Shown here: positions 43,616 to 52,315 of the stretch, one piece after another
Position numbering within the stretch: position 1 is the stretch's first letter
How the letters are laid out: each line of letters starts with the position of its first letter
From: Oceanispirochaeta sp963676905
Lineage (GTDB): Bacteria > Spirochaetota > Spirochaetia > DSM-2461
Length of the DNA: 64,000 nt
Assembly (NCBI GenBank): GCA_963676905.2
Contig: CAXXVE010000001.1
Location: 3,534,001-3,598,000 of the forward strand
Direction of reading: 5' to 3'
Position numbers and translations under genes: made by a program
Notes under the pieces: generated by a model
The model's input: only the letters and a program-made list of their open reading frames with translations
Databases searched by the model: none
Told to the model about the DNA's origin: nothing

Positions 43616-44290
43616 TCAGACCTTTGCCAGATATTGAGGCTCATCGCCGGTCTTTCCGGCGTAGGCCCCGTGATACTCATCGGGCATCATACGGGCAATC
43701 TGGATCATGACCTCATCGGCCAGCTGCTGACGGATGGCGGCATCCACTTTTACCCCTTCGGGAACCGAAATTTTAACAGGATCACCCACCCGTATTGTAA
43801 TGGGAGTCCGCTTCAGTTTCTTAAGATTCTTTGAAACGCTCTCTCCACCCCAGTGAGCCAGGGGGATGATGGGTGCATTTCCCTTCTGGGCAAACATAAT
43901 GACCCCTGCCTTTCCTTTGAGAAGTTTACCAGTACGGCTTCTTGTTCCCTCGGGTGCCAGACAGAGGAAATCCCCGTCTTCCAGAACCTTGACGCAGCTC
44001 TTCATTCCCTGAATATCAATGGCGCCTCTTTTGATAGGCTGCACCTCCCACAGGTTCATAAGAAACCGGGTAAACGGCTTCTCCCAGAGTTCGGCCTTGC
44101 CTATGGCAATGGTGCGGCGGGGACGCATAAAGATATAAAGAAGCGGCGCTTCCAGAAAGTTTATATGGTTTGTAACAAGAATAAATGGACCGTTGGCGGG
44201 TATTTTTTCAAGTTCCGACCGGTCTATCTTACAACCGGCAATGAGGATAAGTTTAATAAGTCCGTTAACAAATCCGTAAAATAGCTTCAA
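43616..44290 (-). CDS. 1-acyl-sn-glycerol-3-phosphate acyltransferase (PlsC family)
   Basis: 224 residues from a TTG at 44290 with AAGGAG 6 nt upstream; no ATG is better placed. Motif I reads NHINFLEAP, where the family consensus is NHxSxxD: the usual catalytic-partner Asp is Glu. Motif III is PEGTRSRTG and motif IV is APIIPLAHWG, both standard. PlsC makes phosphatidic acid for membrane lipids. It follows the HD-GYP regulator by 16 bp and is probably co-transcribed with it. The D-to-E change is conservative but not usual, so activity on the standard substrate is slightly less certain. Confidence 0.85.
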   Translation of the reverse strand: MKLFYGFVNGLIKLILIAGCKIDRSELEKIPANGPFILVTNHINFLEAPLLYIFMRPRRTIAIGKAELWEKPFTRFLMNLWEVQPIKRGAIDIQGMKSCVKVLEDGDFLCLAPEGTRSRTGKLLKGKAGVIMFAQKGNAPIIPLAHWGGESVSKNLKKLKRTPITIRVGDPVKISVPEGVKVDAAIRQQLADEVMIQIARMMPDEYHGAYAGKTGDEPQYLAKV

Positions 44291-44306
44291 TTAATTCTCC
44301 TTGCAT

Positions 44307-45860
44307 TCAGCTCTGATCATCGCTGAAGTTTTTCTGAATTGCCGTTATATCTTCAAGATTGGCAAGAAAAATGTCCAGCAGCTCCGGATCAAAATGGCCG
44401 CCCCTCTCCTCTTCAAAAAGGGTAAGGATCTTCTCAAGCGGCCATGGGTCTTTGTAAATCCTGTGATTATACAGGGCATCAAACACATCGACAATAGCCG
44501 TGATACGTCCTTCCAGACTGGTTTCTCCGGCATTTTTTTTATAGGGATAACCATTACCGTCCCAGCGTTCATGGTGCTCAAGGGCAATCATGGCAGCCAT
44601 TTTCATTACAGGACTCCCAGAATGCTTGAGGATCTCATACCCCAGCAGAGTATGGGTCTTCATAGCCTCATACTCCTCGGGATTGAGGCGTCCGGGTTTG
44701 TGGAGAATCTCATTGGGTATACCGATTTTCCCCACATCATGCATGGATGAGGCAAGCTCAAAGATTCTGACTCTCTCCTCCTCCATTCCAGCGGCGCGGC
44801 CAAGGAGTGCACAGGTCCCTGAAACCCTCTTGATATGGTAGGCCGTTTCTTTGGATCTTGTCTCTACGATCTCGCCCAGGGTGCAGATAACCTCCTGCTG
44901 GCTCTCTTCGAGCTCCCTGTTGAGGTAGAGATTCCTGAAAGCCATGGAGGCATTGGAACTGAAAATCTGAAGTAGATGCCGTTTAAACTGGCTGATCCGC
45001 TGCAGCCCCCTGAAGATCAGGATGTTCTCGGTGAATATATTGATAGGAAAGTACCCTATATAGTCGTTCCCTTCAAAGAAACTCTGTTTATCCTGAAGAG
45101 AGCGGCGGGCATAGGAAGTGATAAGAGGATCATCCAGTTCCTGAAGATCAGCTTTTCTGCTGCCCTCTTCCCCATAGACACCCGTTGCAGCCAGAATTCT
45201 GATATCACCGGGATTAAAACTGCCGGCGTCAGTGCGCTGAAGAAAGAGAGAGTCCTTTTTGCCGTCAACAAGCCCTGAAATCTGAACAAGTACTCCGTCT
45301 GCGAAGGTGTCGATGGACTGATTGGAAAAAAGGCCTGATGTGGCGTGGAGCACCTGTTCAAGCCCCTTTCTGTTGGCTTCAATGGTCATAAGATGCTGGT
45401 AGCTCCGAAGGGCCGCTGTTACAGCCACAAAGAGTTTGTCCACTGTGAGATCGTTTTTTTCCTTATAGTCGTTTATTTCATAATCATTGATTATGGTTCT
45501 GACAGGGGCCGCTCCGGGCTGGCCGGTTCTGAGGATAATTCTAATAAAAGGATCTCTTAAGTCCTCTCTGATATACTTTACAAGCTCCAGACCCGATGTT
45601 TCATGCTCCATGACCACATCCAAAAGGACAAGGGCGATGTTCCTGTTCTCTGCAAGAATATCCCTGGCACGCACCGTTGATTCAGCACTCACAAGATTGA
45701 TCGGACGCTCTTCGAAAACCCAGCCCTTCATAACAAATCCTGTCATGGAGTGCACATCATGATCATCATCCACCACAAGTACTGTCCATGGATTCTCGTC
45801 AGCCCCCGTTGTATTCGGGGGAGGACTTTCTAAAGAATTTTTGAATTTAAGCAATGACAT
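44307..45860 (-). CDS. Response regulator with DUF3369 and HD-GYP phosphodiesterase domain
   Basis: 517 residues. The N-terminal receiver has VVDDDHDV and LVLLDVVMEHETSG, with the acceptor Asp near residue 80. A DUF3369 sensory domain follows (LMTIEANRKGLEQVL onward). The C-terminal HD-GYP has SSMHDVGKIGIP and HHERWDGNGYP, both metal and GYP motifs intact, so hydrolysis of cyclic-di-GMP (or related dinucleotides) is likely. Nothing nearby encodes its kinase. It is transcribed ahead of the acyltransferase, with which it may share regulation. Confidence 0.93.
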   Translation of the reverse strand: MSLLKFKNSLESPPPNTTGADENPWTVLVVDDDHDVHSMTGFVMKGWVFEERPINLVSAESTVRARDILAENRNIALVLLDVVMEHETSGLELVKYIREDLRDPFIRIILRTGQPGAAPVRTIINDYEINDYKEKNDLTVDKLFVAVTAALRSYQHLMTIEANRKGLEQVLHATSGLFSNQSIDTFADGVLVQISGLVDGKKDSLFLQRTDAGSFNPGDIRILAATGVYGEEGSRKADLQELDDPLITSYARRSLQDKQSFFEGNDYIGYFPINIFTENILIFRGLQRISQFKRHLLQIFSSNASMAFRNLYLNRELEESQQEVICTLGEIVETRSKETAYHIKRVSGTCALLGRAAGMEEERVRIFELASSMHDVGKIGIPNEILHKPGRLNPEEYEAMKTHTLLGYEILKHSGSPVMKMAAMIALEHHERWDGNGYPYKKNAGETSLEGRITAIVDVFDALYNHRIYKDPWPLEKILTLFEEERGGHFDPELLDIFLANLEDITAIQKNFSDDQS

Positions 45861-45941
45861 CTACAGAACTCCAACAATCAATGTCTTCTGTATAAATGTT
45901 AAATCCTGCTGAACATCATATCTATTATTTTTGATGTTTTT

Positions 45942-46649
45942 TTAATGAAGGAGAGCACCCTCTTCCCAGCCGAGAGACTCAAAGGCTTTAAGAAAACGGT
46001 CCGGAAGCTCAGCTGCAGGAGAAAGGGCTTCTCCTGTCACGGGATGATTCAGCTCAAGACGCCGGGCATGAAGCATCAGTCCCTCAACACCGAAATTCTC
46101 AACAAAATGGTGGTTGCAGAATGTATCGCCATGGGAGGTATCACCCACAATGGGGTAACCGAGGCCGGCCAGATGGCGCCTTATCTGATGAAATCGCCCG
46201 GTCCTGGGCCTGACTTCAACCAGAGAGTATCTGGATGTATCAAAGCGCCGGGAGGGTAAAGGCAGCTCCGCTTTGGCAAGAGTTTTGAATTCTGTGAGAG
46301 CTTCCTTCATGACTCCTGTCTCATAATTTTTGAGCTCAGTATCAACTGTACCGGATTCAGGGGCCCAGCCCCTCACAACAGCCAGATAGATCTTCTGAAC
46401 TTCCGAGTTCCGGAAACACTCGGAAAGAGCTGCAGCCGACTCTGTATCGAAGGCCGATGCCAGAACACCCGATACCGGCCTGTCGAGGCGGTGTACGGGA
46501 AGAGGCGGTTTTTCAAACTGCTGATAGAGTCTGCTGACGAGGGTGTCCCTGTCGGAGGAGAAGACAGAGCGGTGAACCAGGACTCCCGCGGGTTTATAGA
46601 GGAAGGCGTAGTACCCGTCCTGCCAGAGGACTTTTATTTCTTCGTTCAT
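45942..46649 (-). CDS. truC: RluA-family pseudouridine synthase, TruC-like
   Basis: About 235 residues from the ATG at 46649, where homology to TruC begins (EIKVLWQDGYYAFLYKPAG). A TTG at 46727 overlapping the PHP gene stop is also in frame but adds a non-conserved extension; neither has a strong ribosome site. The catalytic motif is HRLDRPVSGVL with the active Asp. VRPRTGRFHQIRRHLAGLGY is typical of the family. TruC makes pseudouridine-65 in certain tRNAs. It is the last gene of the operon that contains an ABC importer and the PHP protein. Confidence 0.88.
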   Translation of the reverse strand: MNEEIKVLWQDGYYAFLYKPAGVLVHRSVFSSDRDTLVSRLYQQFEKPPLPVHRLDRPVSGVLASAFDTESAAALSECFRNSEVQKIYLAVVRGWAPESGTVDTELKNYETGVMKEALTEFKTLAKAELPLPSRRFDTSRYSLVEVRPRTGRFHQIRRHLAGLGYPIVGDTSHGDTFCNHHFVENFGVEGLMLHARRLELNHPVTGEALSPAAELPDRFLKAFESLGWEEGALLH

Positions 46650-46723
46650 AATCTGAGCACTGATTCTACTTGTCAGGGTCTGAAAAAACAAGAGCTGTCC
46701 GGAACCTTTGAGCCCGACTGAAC

Positions 46724-47350
46724 TCAAATCAGATTCTGAAATGTTCCTGTATCACCGTCGTAGACGACGGGAGTATACTCTCCCTGCCGGAGATTCACGA
46801 TAAGATCCTGCAGGGAGTTAACGGGATCTTTAAATTCTGTGGCAAAACAGCCGACCCTGTCAGCCCTGTGGGCATCGCTTGAGCCTGTGACAGGGATGCC
46901 CCGTTCCCGGGCATGATCCAGTGCCCGTAAATTATCCTCCATTGAGGTGTTTCCATTAAAGGCTTCAACCGCAGTAAGATCTGGGAGCGCCGTGATAAGC
47001 TCCCCGATGCCCCTGAAGTTATTCCTGAAGGGGTGAGCGGCGATTGTAGCTCCTCCCATGGCGGAGACCCGGCCAACAAGTTCGGACGCCGGGATCTGTT
47101 CTTCAGGTATTCTGTCCAGACCGAAGCAGAGAATATCCCCGTTGCTGCTGTAGATCTCTGTGCCGACAAATACCTTCACACCGAACTCACGGGCAAGCAA
47201 ATCGATGTTGCCCCTCTCATGAAAAACATCGTGCTCTGTGATGCAGACTCCGTCCAGTCCTATTTCACCTGCCCTTTTCAGACCTTCCGCCAGAGTCATC
47301 CTGCTGCAGGCTGAATAAAGCTCTGTATGGAAGTGGAGGTCTATAATCAT
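46724..47350 (-). CDS. PHP-domain phosphoesterase
   Basis: 208 residues. The metal-binding N-terminus DLHFHTELYSACS, the following ITEHDVF, the central IAAHPFRN and the C-terminal SSDAHRA match PHP-domain phosphoesterases of the YciV/RNase AM type. Members hydrolyse 3'-phosphoadenosine phosphate, oligonucleotide ends or small phosphate esters. The gene overlaps the ABC ATPase stop by 4 bases (ATGA), so its product is made with an iron-type ABC importer. This suggests, but does not prove, a role in using a phosphate-containing compound brought in by that importer. Confidence 0.85.
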   Translation of the reverse strand: MIIDLHFHTELYSACSRMTLAEGLKRAGEIGLDGVCITEHDVFHERGNIDLLAREFGVKVFVGTEIYSSNGDILCFGLDRIPEEQIPASELVGRVSAMGGATIAAHPFRNNFRGIGELITALPDLTAVEAFNGNTSMEDNLRALDHARERGIPVTGSSDAHRADRVGCFATEFKDPVNSLQDLIVNLRQGEYTPVVYDGDTGTFQNLI

Positions 47351-48462
47351 ACATCCTCCATAAAGTGAAAACTTTCAGGATTGATCACAAGAAGAAGATC
47401 ATCTCCCCTCTCATACTGCTCTTCACCCGAATGGTTCAGTGTATTCACATTAATGCTGCCCAGATCAGTCGAAAGAGTATAGGTTCTGATGCCGATTTGA
47501 AGCTCCCGTTCTGTAACAGAACCCTTTAATACAAGCATTCCCTTCTCTTTGGCATGTGAAGCATCACGATCCTGACCGTCACTCCCGGTTTCTCTGACAA
47601 GGCGGATCTCTTCAGGACGGATAAGGACTTTGTATGAGCGTTCTTCTTTCCCCTGAATCCCTGAAACCTGAGTCTGAACACGGAGGCCCTCTGCCTGATC
47701 ACCCAGAAAGAGCTCTCCCTCCCTGAACTCAGCGGGGAAGATATTCCGGAAGCCAAGGAATCTGGCGACCTCTTCACTGGCGGGCTGTGCATAAAGAACT
47801 TCGGGAGTGTCTATCTGCTCGATCCTTCCCCCTGCCATAACAACGACCCTGTCCGCCATGGCTATGGCCTCATTCTGGTCATGTGTAACATAGAGGCTTG
47901 TGCTCCCCAGCTCCCTGAGAATGCGCTTGATCTCACGGCGCATGCTCTTTCTAAGATTCTCGTCAAGATTGGATAGTGGCTCGTCAAAAAGCAGCACAGA
48001 CGGCTCGACAATCAGCGCCCGGCCGATGGCTACACGCTGCTGCTGCCCTCCGCTGAGCCTTGAAACAGGCCTCTCCTCAAGTCCCTCAAGGTGCAGAATC
48101 CTGACGACTTCACTCCTCTTCTTCAGAATACTTTCCCCGGATTCATGCTTTATCTTCAGACCGTACTCGAGATTTTCTCTTACGGTCATATGGGGAAATA
48201 GAGCATAGTTCTGAAAGATCATTGTGGCGCGCCTGTCCTGGGGCGGAAGATTCTCCACCTGCCTGCCGTCCAGACGGATGCTGCCTGACTCTACCTGAAC
48301 CAGACCGGCCACGGCCTTCAGCAGGGTTGTCTTTCCGCAGCCCGAGGAACCCAGAATTACAACAGTCTCTCCTTCCCGGATATCGAGATTGATCTCCCGG
48401 AGTATGGGCTTTTCCCCGTAATTCTGATTCAGGTTCTTAATAGACAGTTTGATATTTTTCAT
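47347..48462 (-). CDS. ABC transporter ATPase of the iron/polyamine (FbpC/PotA) type
   Basis: 371 residues. Walker A GSSGCGKTT, signature LSGGQQQRV, Walker B VLLFDEPLSNLD and the H-loop VTHDQ are intact. After residue 240 comes a TOBE-like regulatory domain (RPEEIRLV). It overlaps both neighbours (48459-48462 and 47347-47350). It drives the two-domain permease upstream. The family includes Fe3+, thiamine, spermidine and 2-aminoethylphosphonate importers; the substrate here is not evident. Confidence 0.92.
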   Translation of the reverse strand: MKNIKLSIKNLNQNYGEKPILREINLDIREGETVVILGSSGCGKTTLLKAVAGLVQVESGSIRLDGRQVENLPPQDRRATMIFQNYALFPHMTVRENLEYGLKIKHESGESILKKRSEVVRILHLEGLEERPVSRLSGGQQQRVAIGRALIVEPSVLLFDEPLSNLDENLRKSMRREIKRILRELGSTSLYVTHDQNEAIAMADRVVVMAGGRIEQIDTPEVLYAQPASEEVARFLGFRNIFPAEFREGELFLGDQAEGLRVQTQVSGIQGKEERSYKVLIRPEEIRLVRETGSDGQDRDASHAKEKGMLVLKGSVTERELQIGIRTYTLSTDLGSINVNTLNHSGEEQYERGDDLLLVINPESFHFMEDV

Positions 48463-50129
48463 TTCAACAGCTTCTCAACGAGTTTATTTAGAAGATAAAA
48501 GATTCCAAGCAGAGTGATTGTCACTCCCGAAAGCATCAGGGCCATGGAAGCGGCGACTCCCCTCTCGCTGCTTGTGATTATCTGAAAGATAGTCTGAACC
48601 GCCACCTTGTTGGAAGGAAGCAGTAGGAAAATTATGGCGCCCAGGGTTGTCATGGTCGTTGCAAAAACCCTGAAAAAGGAGTTTTTGAAGGCAGGAGCGA
48701 TCAGTGGAAAGACAATCTTTGTATAGATGGCTGCCTCTCTCTGCCCCAGGTTTCTGGCGGCATCCTCAATATCAGGATTAATGTGCTCGATCAGGGAGTA
48801 GCCGATCCGCAGTCCGGTATTCAGATAGCGGAAGATACAGATGATGTAGATGATTATCCCTGTCCCCAGAAGAAGCAGCGGCTGACGGTCCGTAAAAACA
48901 TACCGTCCTATACCAAGGATGGGGTATTTGAAGTTCACAAGATACCCTATGCCCAAAAGTATTCCCGGAACGGCGATGGGAATGGTTGCAAGAAGGTCGG
49001 AGAAAGAGCGCAGACCATAGTTCTTTCTCTTGATGATGTAGCTCAGAAAGACACCGGCCGAAGAGGATATCAGGGCCGTAAAGAAGGCAAGTTTAATGCT
49101 GTTTACAAAGGGAAAGAGATCTCTGTGATGAAAGATATTCCTGAAGTGGTCCAGGGTAAATGAGTAATCGTAACCCCAGTTTCTTGTAAAGGCGCCGATC
49201 ACTATAAATCCGTATTTCATAAGCACGAAGCAGAAGTATACAAGAGTGATTGTATAGAATACAGCCTTCACCGCGGGGCTGCTGTTCCTGTAAACAGGAG
49301 AGCTTCCTGAAAGGCTGATATCGTAGTAGGACCTCCTGCTGTTGATTCCCCGATAGGCGATAAACAGGGCAATACAGGGAAAAAGGAGGAGGATACCTGA
49401 AATTGCTGCAGACTTCATATCATAGAGCCCGGTGATCTGAATATACAGATCCGAAGAGAGAGTCTGATAGGGACCGCCGATAATCAGGGGTGTCTCAAAA
49501 TCCGCCATGGAGGCCAGAAAGACAAGGATCGCCGCCGTGGAGATTTCAGGGAACATACCGGGGAGAGTGACTGTTCTGAATACCTGAAACTCAGAGGCGC
49601 CCATATTCCTGGCGGCGTCTTCTATGGAGCTGTCCGCCCTTGAGATGGAACTGGAAATGATAAGGTAGACCAGTGTGCTCAGTCCGAGAACCTGCATCAG
49701 AACAATTCCCTGAAGCCCGTAGGGACTGACATTCAGGCCCAGAAGCCTGTGGGTTATCAACCCCCGTTTTCCAAAAAGCATGATAAAAGAGATACTCCCC
49801 ACAAAGGGAGGCTGAACCAGAGAGATAAGGATCAATGCCTTGAATATTCTGTTCAGGCGTAATGAAAAACGGTGGATTGTGAAGGCTGAAGAGAGGCCCA
49901 TCACCACAGCCAGAGGTGTGACGATGAAGGCCAGAATCAGATTTCTCTTAAGATAGGGCAAAGCCCGGAACAGGCTCTGCCTGAAAGACTCGGAAGAATC
50001 GAGCGGAAAAATCCCGTAAAGGAAGACCGCCGTTACCGGAGCCGCTATAAAACAGACAAGAAGCAGGACAAACAGATAGTAGAGAGGTTTATAGGGGTCC
50101 GATGTTTTCCGCAGTCCGGGAAGGTCCAT
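48459..50129 (-). CDS. Two-domain ABC permease of the FbpB/AfuB type
   Basis: 556 residues, about twelve membrane segments. It is a tandem fusion of two permease units, each with an EAA loop (SSIEDAARNMGASEFQVFRT and NPDIEDAARNLGQREAAIYT). This is the usual layout of iron(III)-type permeases. It starts directly after the binding-protein gene with no spacer and overlaps the ATPase start. Together the three form a complete importer. Confidence 0.93.
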   Translation of the reverse strand: MDLPGLRKTSDPYKPLYYLFVLLLVCFIAAPVTAVFLYGIFPLDSSESFRQSLFRALPYLKRNLILAFIVTPLAVVMGLSSAFTIHRFSLRLNRIFKALILISLVQPPFVGSISFIMLFGKRGLITHRLLGLNVSPYGLQGIVLMQVLGLSTLVYLIISSSISRADSSIEDAARNMGASEFQVFRTVTLPGMFPEISTAAILVFLASMADFETPLIIGGPYQTLSSDLYIQITGLYDMKSAAISGILLLFPCIALFIAYRGINSRRSYYDISLSGSSPVYRNSSPAVKAVFYTITLVYFCFVLMKYGFIVIGAFTRNWGYDYSFTLDHFRNIFHHRDLFPFVNSIKLAFFTALISSSAGVFLSYIIKRKNYGLRSFSDLLATIPIAVPGILLGIGYLVNFKYPILGIGRYVFTDRQPLLLLGTGIIIYIICIFRYLNTGLRIGYSLIEHINPDIEDAARNLGQREAAIYTKIVFPLIAPAFKNSFFRVFATTMTTLGAIIFLLLPSNKVAVQTIFQIITSSERGVAASMALMLSGVTITLLGIFYLLNKLVEKLLK

Positions 50130-51224
50130 TTACTCTACATATTCCGCCCATTGGGCAAGTATGGAATCCCGCATCTCGGCATTGGCCTGAAAGTCTGTGG
50201 GAAAGAGGTTGATGTTTTTTATGTCCTCGATCCCCTCGGGAATGGCTACGTCATCCCGTGCAACGGCAGCGTAACGTTTCTCCGCGGTAACTTCCATACC
50301 CCTTTTGGAGATGATCCAGTCAATGAAAACCTTTGCCTCGGCTTCATGCTTTGTACCTGCTACAATTGCAGCAGGCTGAGGCCACCAGCCGGTTCCATCG
50401 GAGGGATAGACAATTTTGATAAAGGGATTGTTGATTTCAAGTTCCCTGTCACCGTTGCTTGCATTGATACCGATCATGGCCTCTCCGTTGAGAACCATAT
50501 TGGCAGGATCACTGCCTCTCGGCGTAAAGAAGGGAACCTGGTCGATAAGCTTTGTGAGATAGGACCAGCCGGCCTCTTCTCCACGGGTCTGAAGCACGGC
50601 GCTTACAACATTATAGGCTGTGCCTGAAGAAGCAGGATTGGGCATAGAGACCATACCGCTGTATCCGGGGTTCAGCAGATCATCCCATTTTTCGGGAACA
50701 GGAAGACCATTCTCTTTTAAGAGATCTGTATTTACAACCCAGTTTACAAGGGTGAGAGAGGTTCCGTACCAGAAGTGGCCGGGGTCTTTCATAATATCAT
50801 CAAGCTCCCCACCCGCCGGTGAGTCATAGGAGACAAGAAGTCCTTTCTCAGAAGCATTGATAAAGGTATCAGCTCCCCCTGTGAACCAGAGATCTGCAAT
50901 AGACACGCCTGAATCCTTCTCGTTGATAAGACGCTGAAGAATCTCTCCGTTCTTCATTGTAAGGTGGGCCACCTTGATTCCAGTGTCCTCGGTAAAGACA
51001 TCCAGTATGGGGCGGACCTTGTCAGTTACTCCGTAGAGATTGAGGGTGGTACCCTTCATATCCTCACTATAGTTAAGGGAGGACCAGCCGTTCCCCTCAT
51101 AGAGAGCCGACTCGACGGCTGACTCAGATCCGGCTGATTCGGGAGCATCCTTTGAAGCTCCGCAGGAAAAAAGGAAAGAAGAAAAAATAAAAATTAAAGA
51201 CGACAGTATTAAACGACGGCTCAT
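50130..51224 (-). CDS. ABC importer substrate-binding lipoprotein (FbpA/AfuA-like)
   Basis: 364 residues. A signal ends in FLFSC, so the protein is lipid-anchored. The mature part resembles periplasmic binding proteins of the FbpA/PotD-like group (LNLYGVTDKVRPILDVFTED, WFTGGADTFINASEKG, GMVSMPNPASSGTAYNVVSA). The conserved tyrosine pair expected for a ferric-iron binder is not obvious, so a non-iron substrate such as an organophosphate is possible. GGGAGG precedes the ATG. It heads the operon SBP-permease-ATPase-PHP-TruC. Confidence 0.88.
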   Translation of the reverse strand: MSRRLILSSLIFIFSSFLFSCGASKDAPESAGSESAVESALYEGNGWSSLNYSEDMKGTTLNLYGVTDKVRPILDVFTEDTGIKVAHLTMKNGEILQRLINEKDSGVSIADLWFTGGADTFINASEKGLLVSYDSPAGGELDDIMKDPGHFWYGTSLTLVNWVVNTDLLKENGLPVPEKWDDLLNPGYSGMVSMPNPASSGTAYNVVSAVLQTRGEEAGWSYLTKLIDQVPFFTPRGSDPANMVLNGEAMIGINASNGDRELEINNPFIKIVYPSDGTGWWPQPAAIVAGTKHEAEAKVFIDWIISKRGMEVTAEKRYAAVARDDVAIPEGIEDIKNINLFPTDFQANAEMRDSILAQWAEYVE

Positions 51225-51257
51225 GTTAGCCTCCCTGGCAATTTACAAATTCCGTTC

Positions 51258-51306
51258 ATGTTAGCTTTTTACAATCTCCCGTGTCAATCTAAACTGATTG
51301 ATCAGT
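51258..51306 (-). promoter_or_regulatory. Promoter of the iron-type ABC operon with upstream palindrome
   Basis: On the minus strand TTGACA and TAACAT are 18 bp apart (51258-51287). Just upstream lies ACTGA-TTGA-TCAGT (51293-51306), a 14-bp inverted repeat suitable as a dimeric regulator site. The rest of the 259-bp region up to 51483 shows no gene. Confidence 0.6.
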
Positions 51307-51483
51307 CAACATCCGTACACCATGTTTTTTCAGTCAAAAGCAAGCATCATAGATAATTAAGGGAGAGTTCATATATTTTTATTACTGGATGTGCTTTGTA
51401 ATGGAAGATGCAGATGCAGTACAATGTTCTTTAGAACGGGATAAAAACAGTGATTTGCCCGGACCTTCAAACAAGGACAAGTT

Positions 51484-52314
51484 ATGAAAAAAATGCTTCT
51501 GCCCTTCCTTATGATTCTCTCCCTATCCTCCCTGAACGCTCTGAATGTTCAGAATGACATCATAGACAAAGGAGTCGGAATGATAGGAACACCCTATGTA
51601 TATGGTGGTATAAATCCCTCGGGTTTTGACTGCAGCGGCTTGGTGTACTACCTCTACAAACCCTATGTCTCAAACCTTCCGAGGGTATCCGCCTATATGG
51701 CTGAATATGGAAGCAAAATAGACAGAAGCCATCTTGTTCCCGGGGACCTTGTATTTTTCGCAACAGGATCGTATCCCCGCAGGGTTACCCATGTTGCCAT
51801 ATATATCGGACAGGATTCCATTCTGCACTCCATCTCAAACGGCCCGGACAGAGGAGTCACAGTAACACAATTATCAGCGGCCTACTGGGATGACCACTAC
51901 TTCAGTTCCGCAAGGGTTCTGCCTGCTGGCACCGGTCAAGTAGAAAGAGTGGAAGACAGGCAGTATGCAAAGGGAACCTTCTCCGGAGAAGTAGTCAATG
52001 GAGAACCCGAGGGAGAGGGAGTCCTTGTAATGAATAACGGCGACAGGTATGAGGGTGATTTTTCTGATGGTGTTTTTGACGGCAGCGGCACATACACCAG
52101 AAGGGACGGCACTCAGATGGCCGGAGAGTTCACTGACGGAAGGCTGCCGGAAGGACAGAGCCAGGAGGACAACTACCTGCTTACAAAAGACAGTCCCTGG
52201 GAAAGCTACAAGGGAAAAGTTGAAGGTGACTACAGGCTCTGGCTGGAGGCTGAACAGAACGCTTTTGAAGAGTGGAAGAAACAGAACAGCCCCCCAAATA
52301 CAGGATCAAGGTAA
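51484..52314 (+). CDS. Exported NlpC/P60 peptidase with C-terminal MORN repeats
   Basis: 276 residues. A signal peptide ends near residue 19 (SSLNAL). The NlpC/P60 domain has C50 in FDCSGLVYYL, H103 in VTHVAIYIG and H115 in ILHSIS, the usual Cys-His-His set for cleaving cell-wall peptide bonds. Residues 161-224 are MORN-type repeats (GTFSGEVVNGEPEGEG, GDRYEGDFSDGVFDGSG, GTQMAGEFTDGRLPEG), which may bind lipid or organise protein contacts. A charged tail follows. AAGGA precedes the ATG. It converges on the Mut7-C gene with a 1-bp gap. The pairing of these two domains is uncommon. Confidence 0.88.
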   Translation: MKKMLLPFLMILSLSSLNALNVQNDIIDKGVGMIGTPYVYGGINPSGFDCSGLVYYLYKPYVSNLPRVSAYMAEYGSKIDRSHLVPGDLVFFATGSYPRRVTHVAIYIGQDSILHSISNGPDRGVTVTQLSAAYWDDHYFSSARVLPAGTGQVERVEDRQYAKGTFSGEVVNGEPEGEGVLVMNNGDRYEGDFSDGVFDGSGTYTRRDGTQMAGEFTDGRLPEGQSQEDNYLLTKDSPWESYKGKVEGDYRLWLEAEQNAFEEWKKQNSPPNTGSR

Positions 52315-52315
52315 T

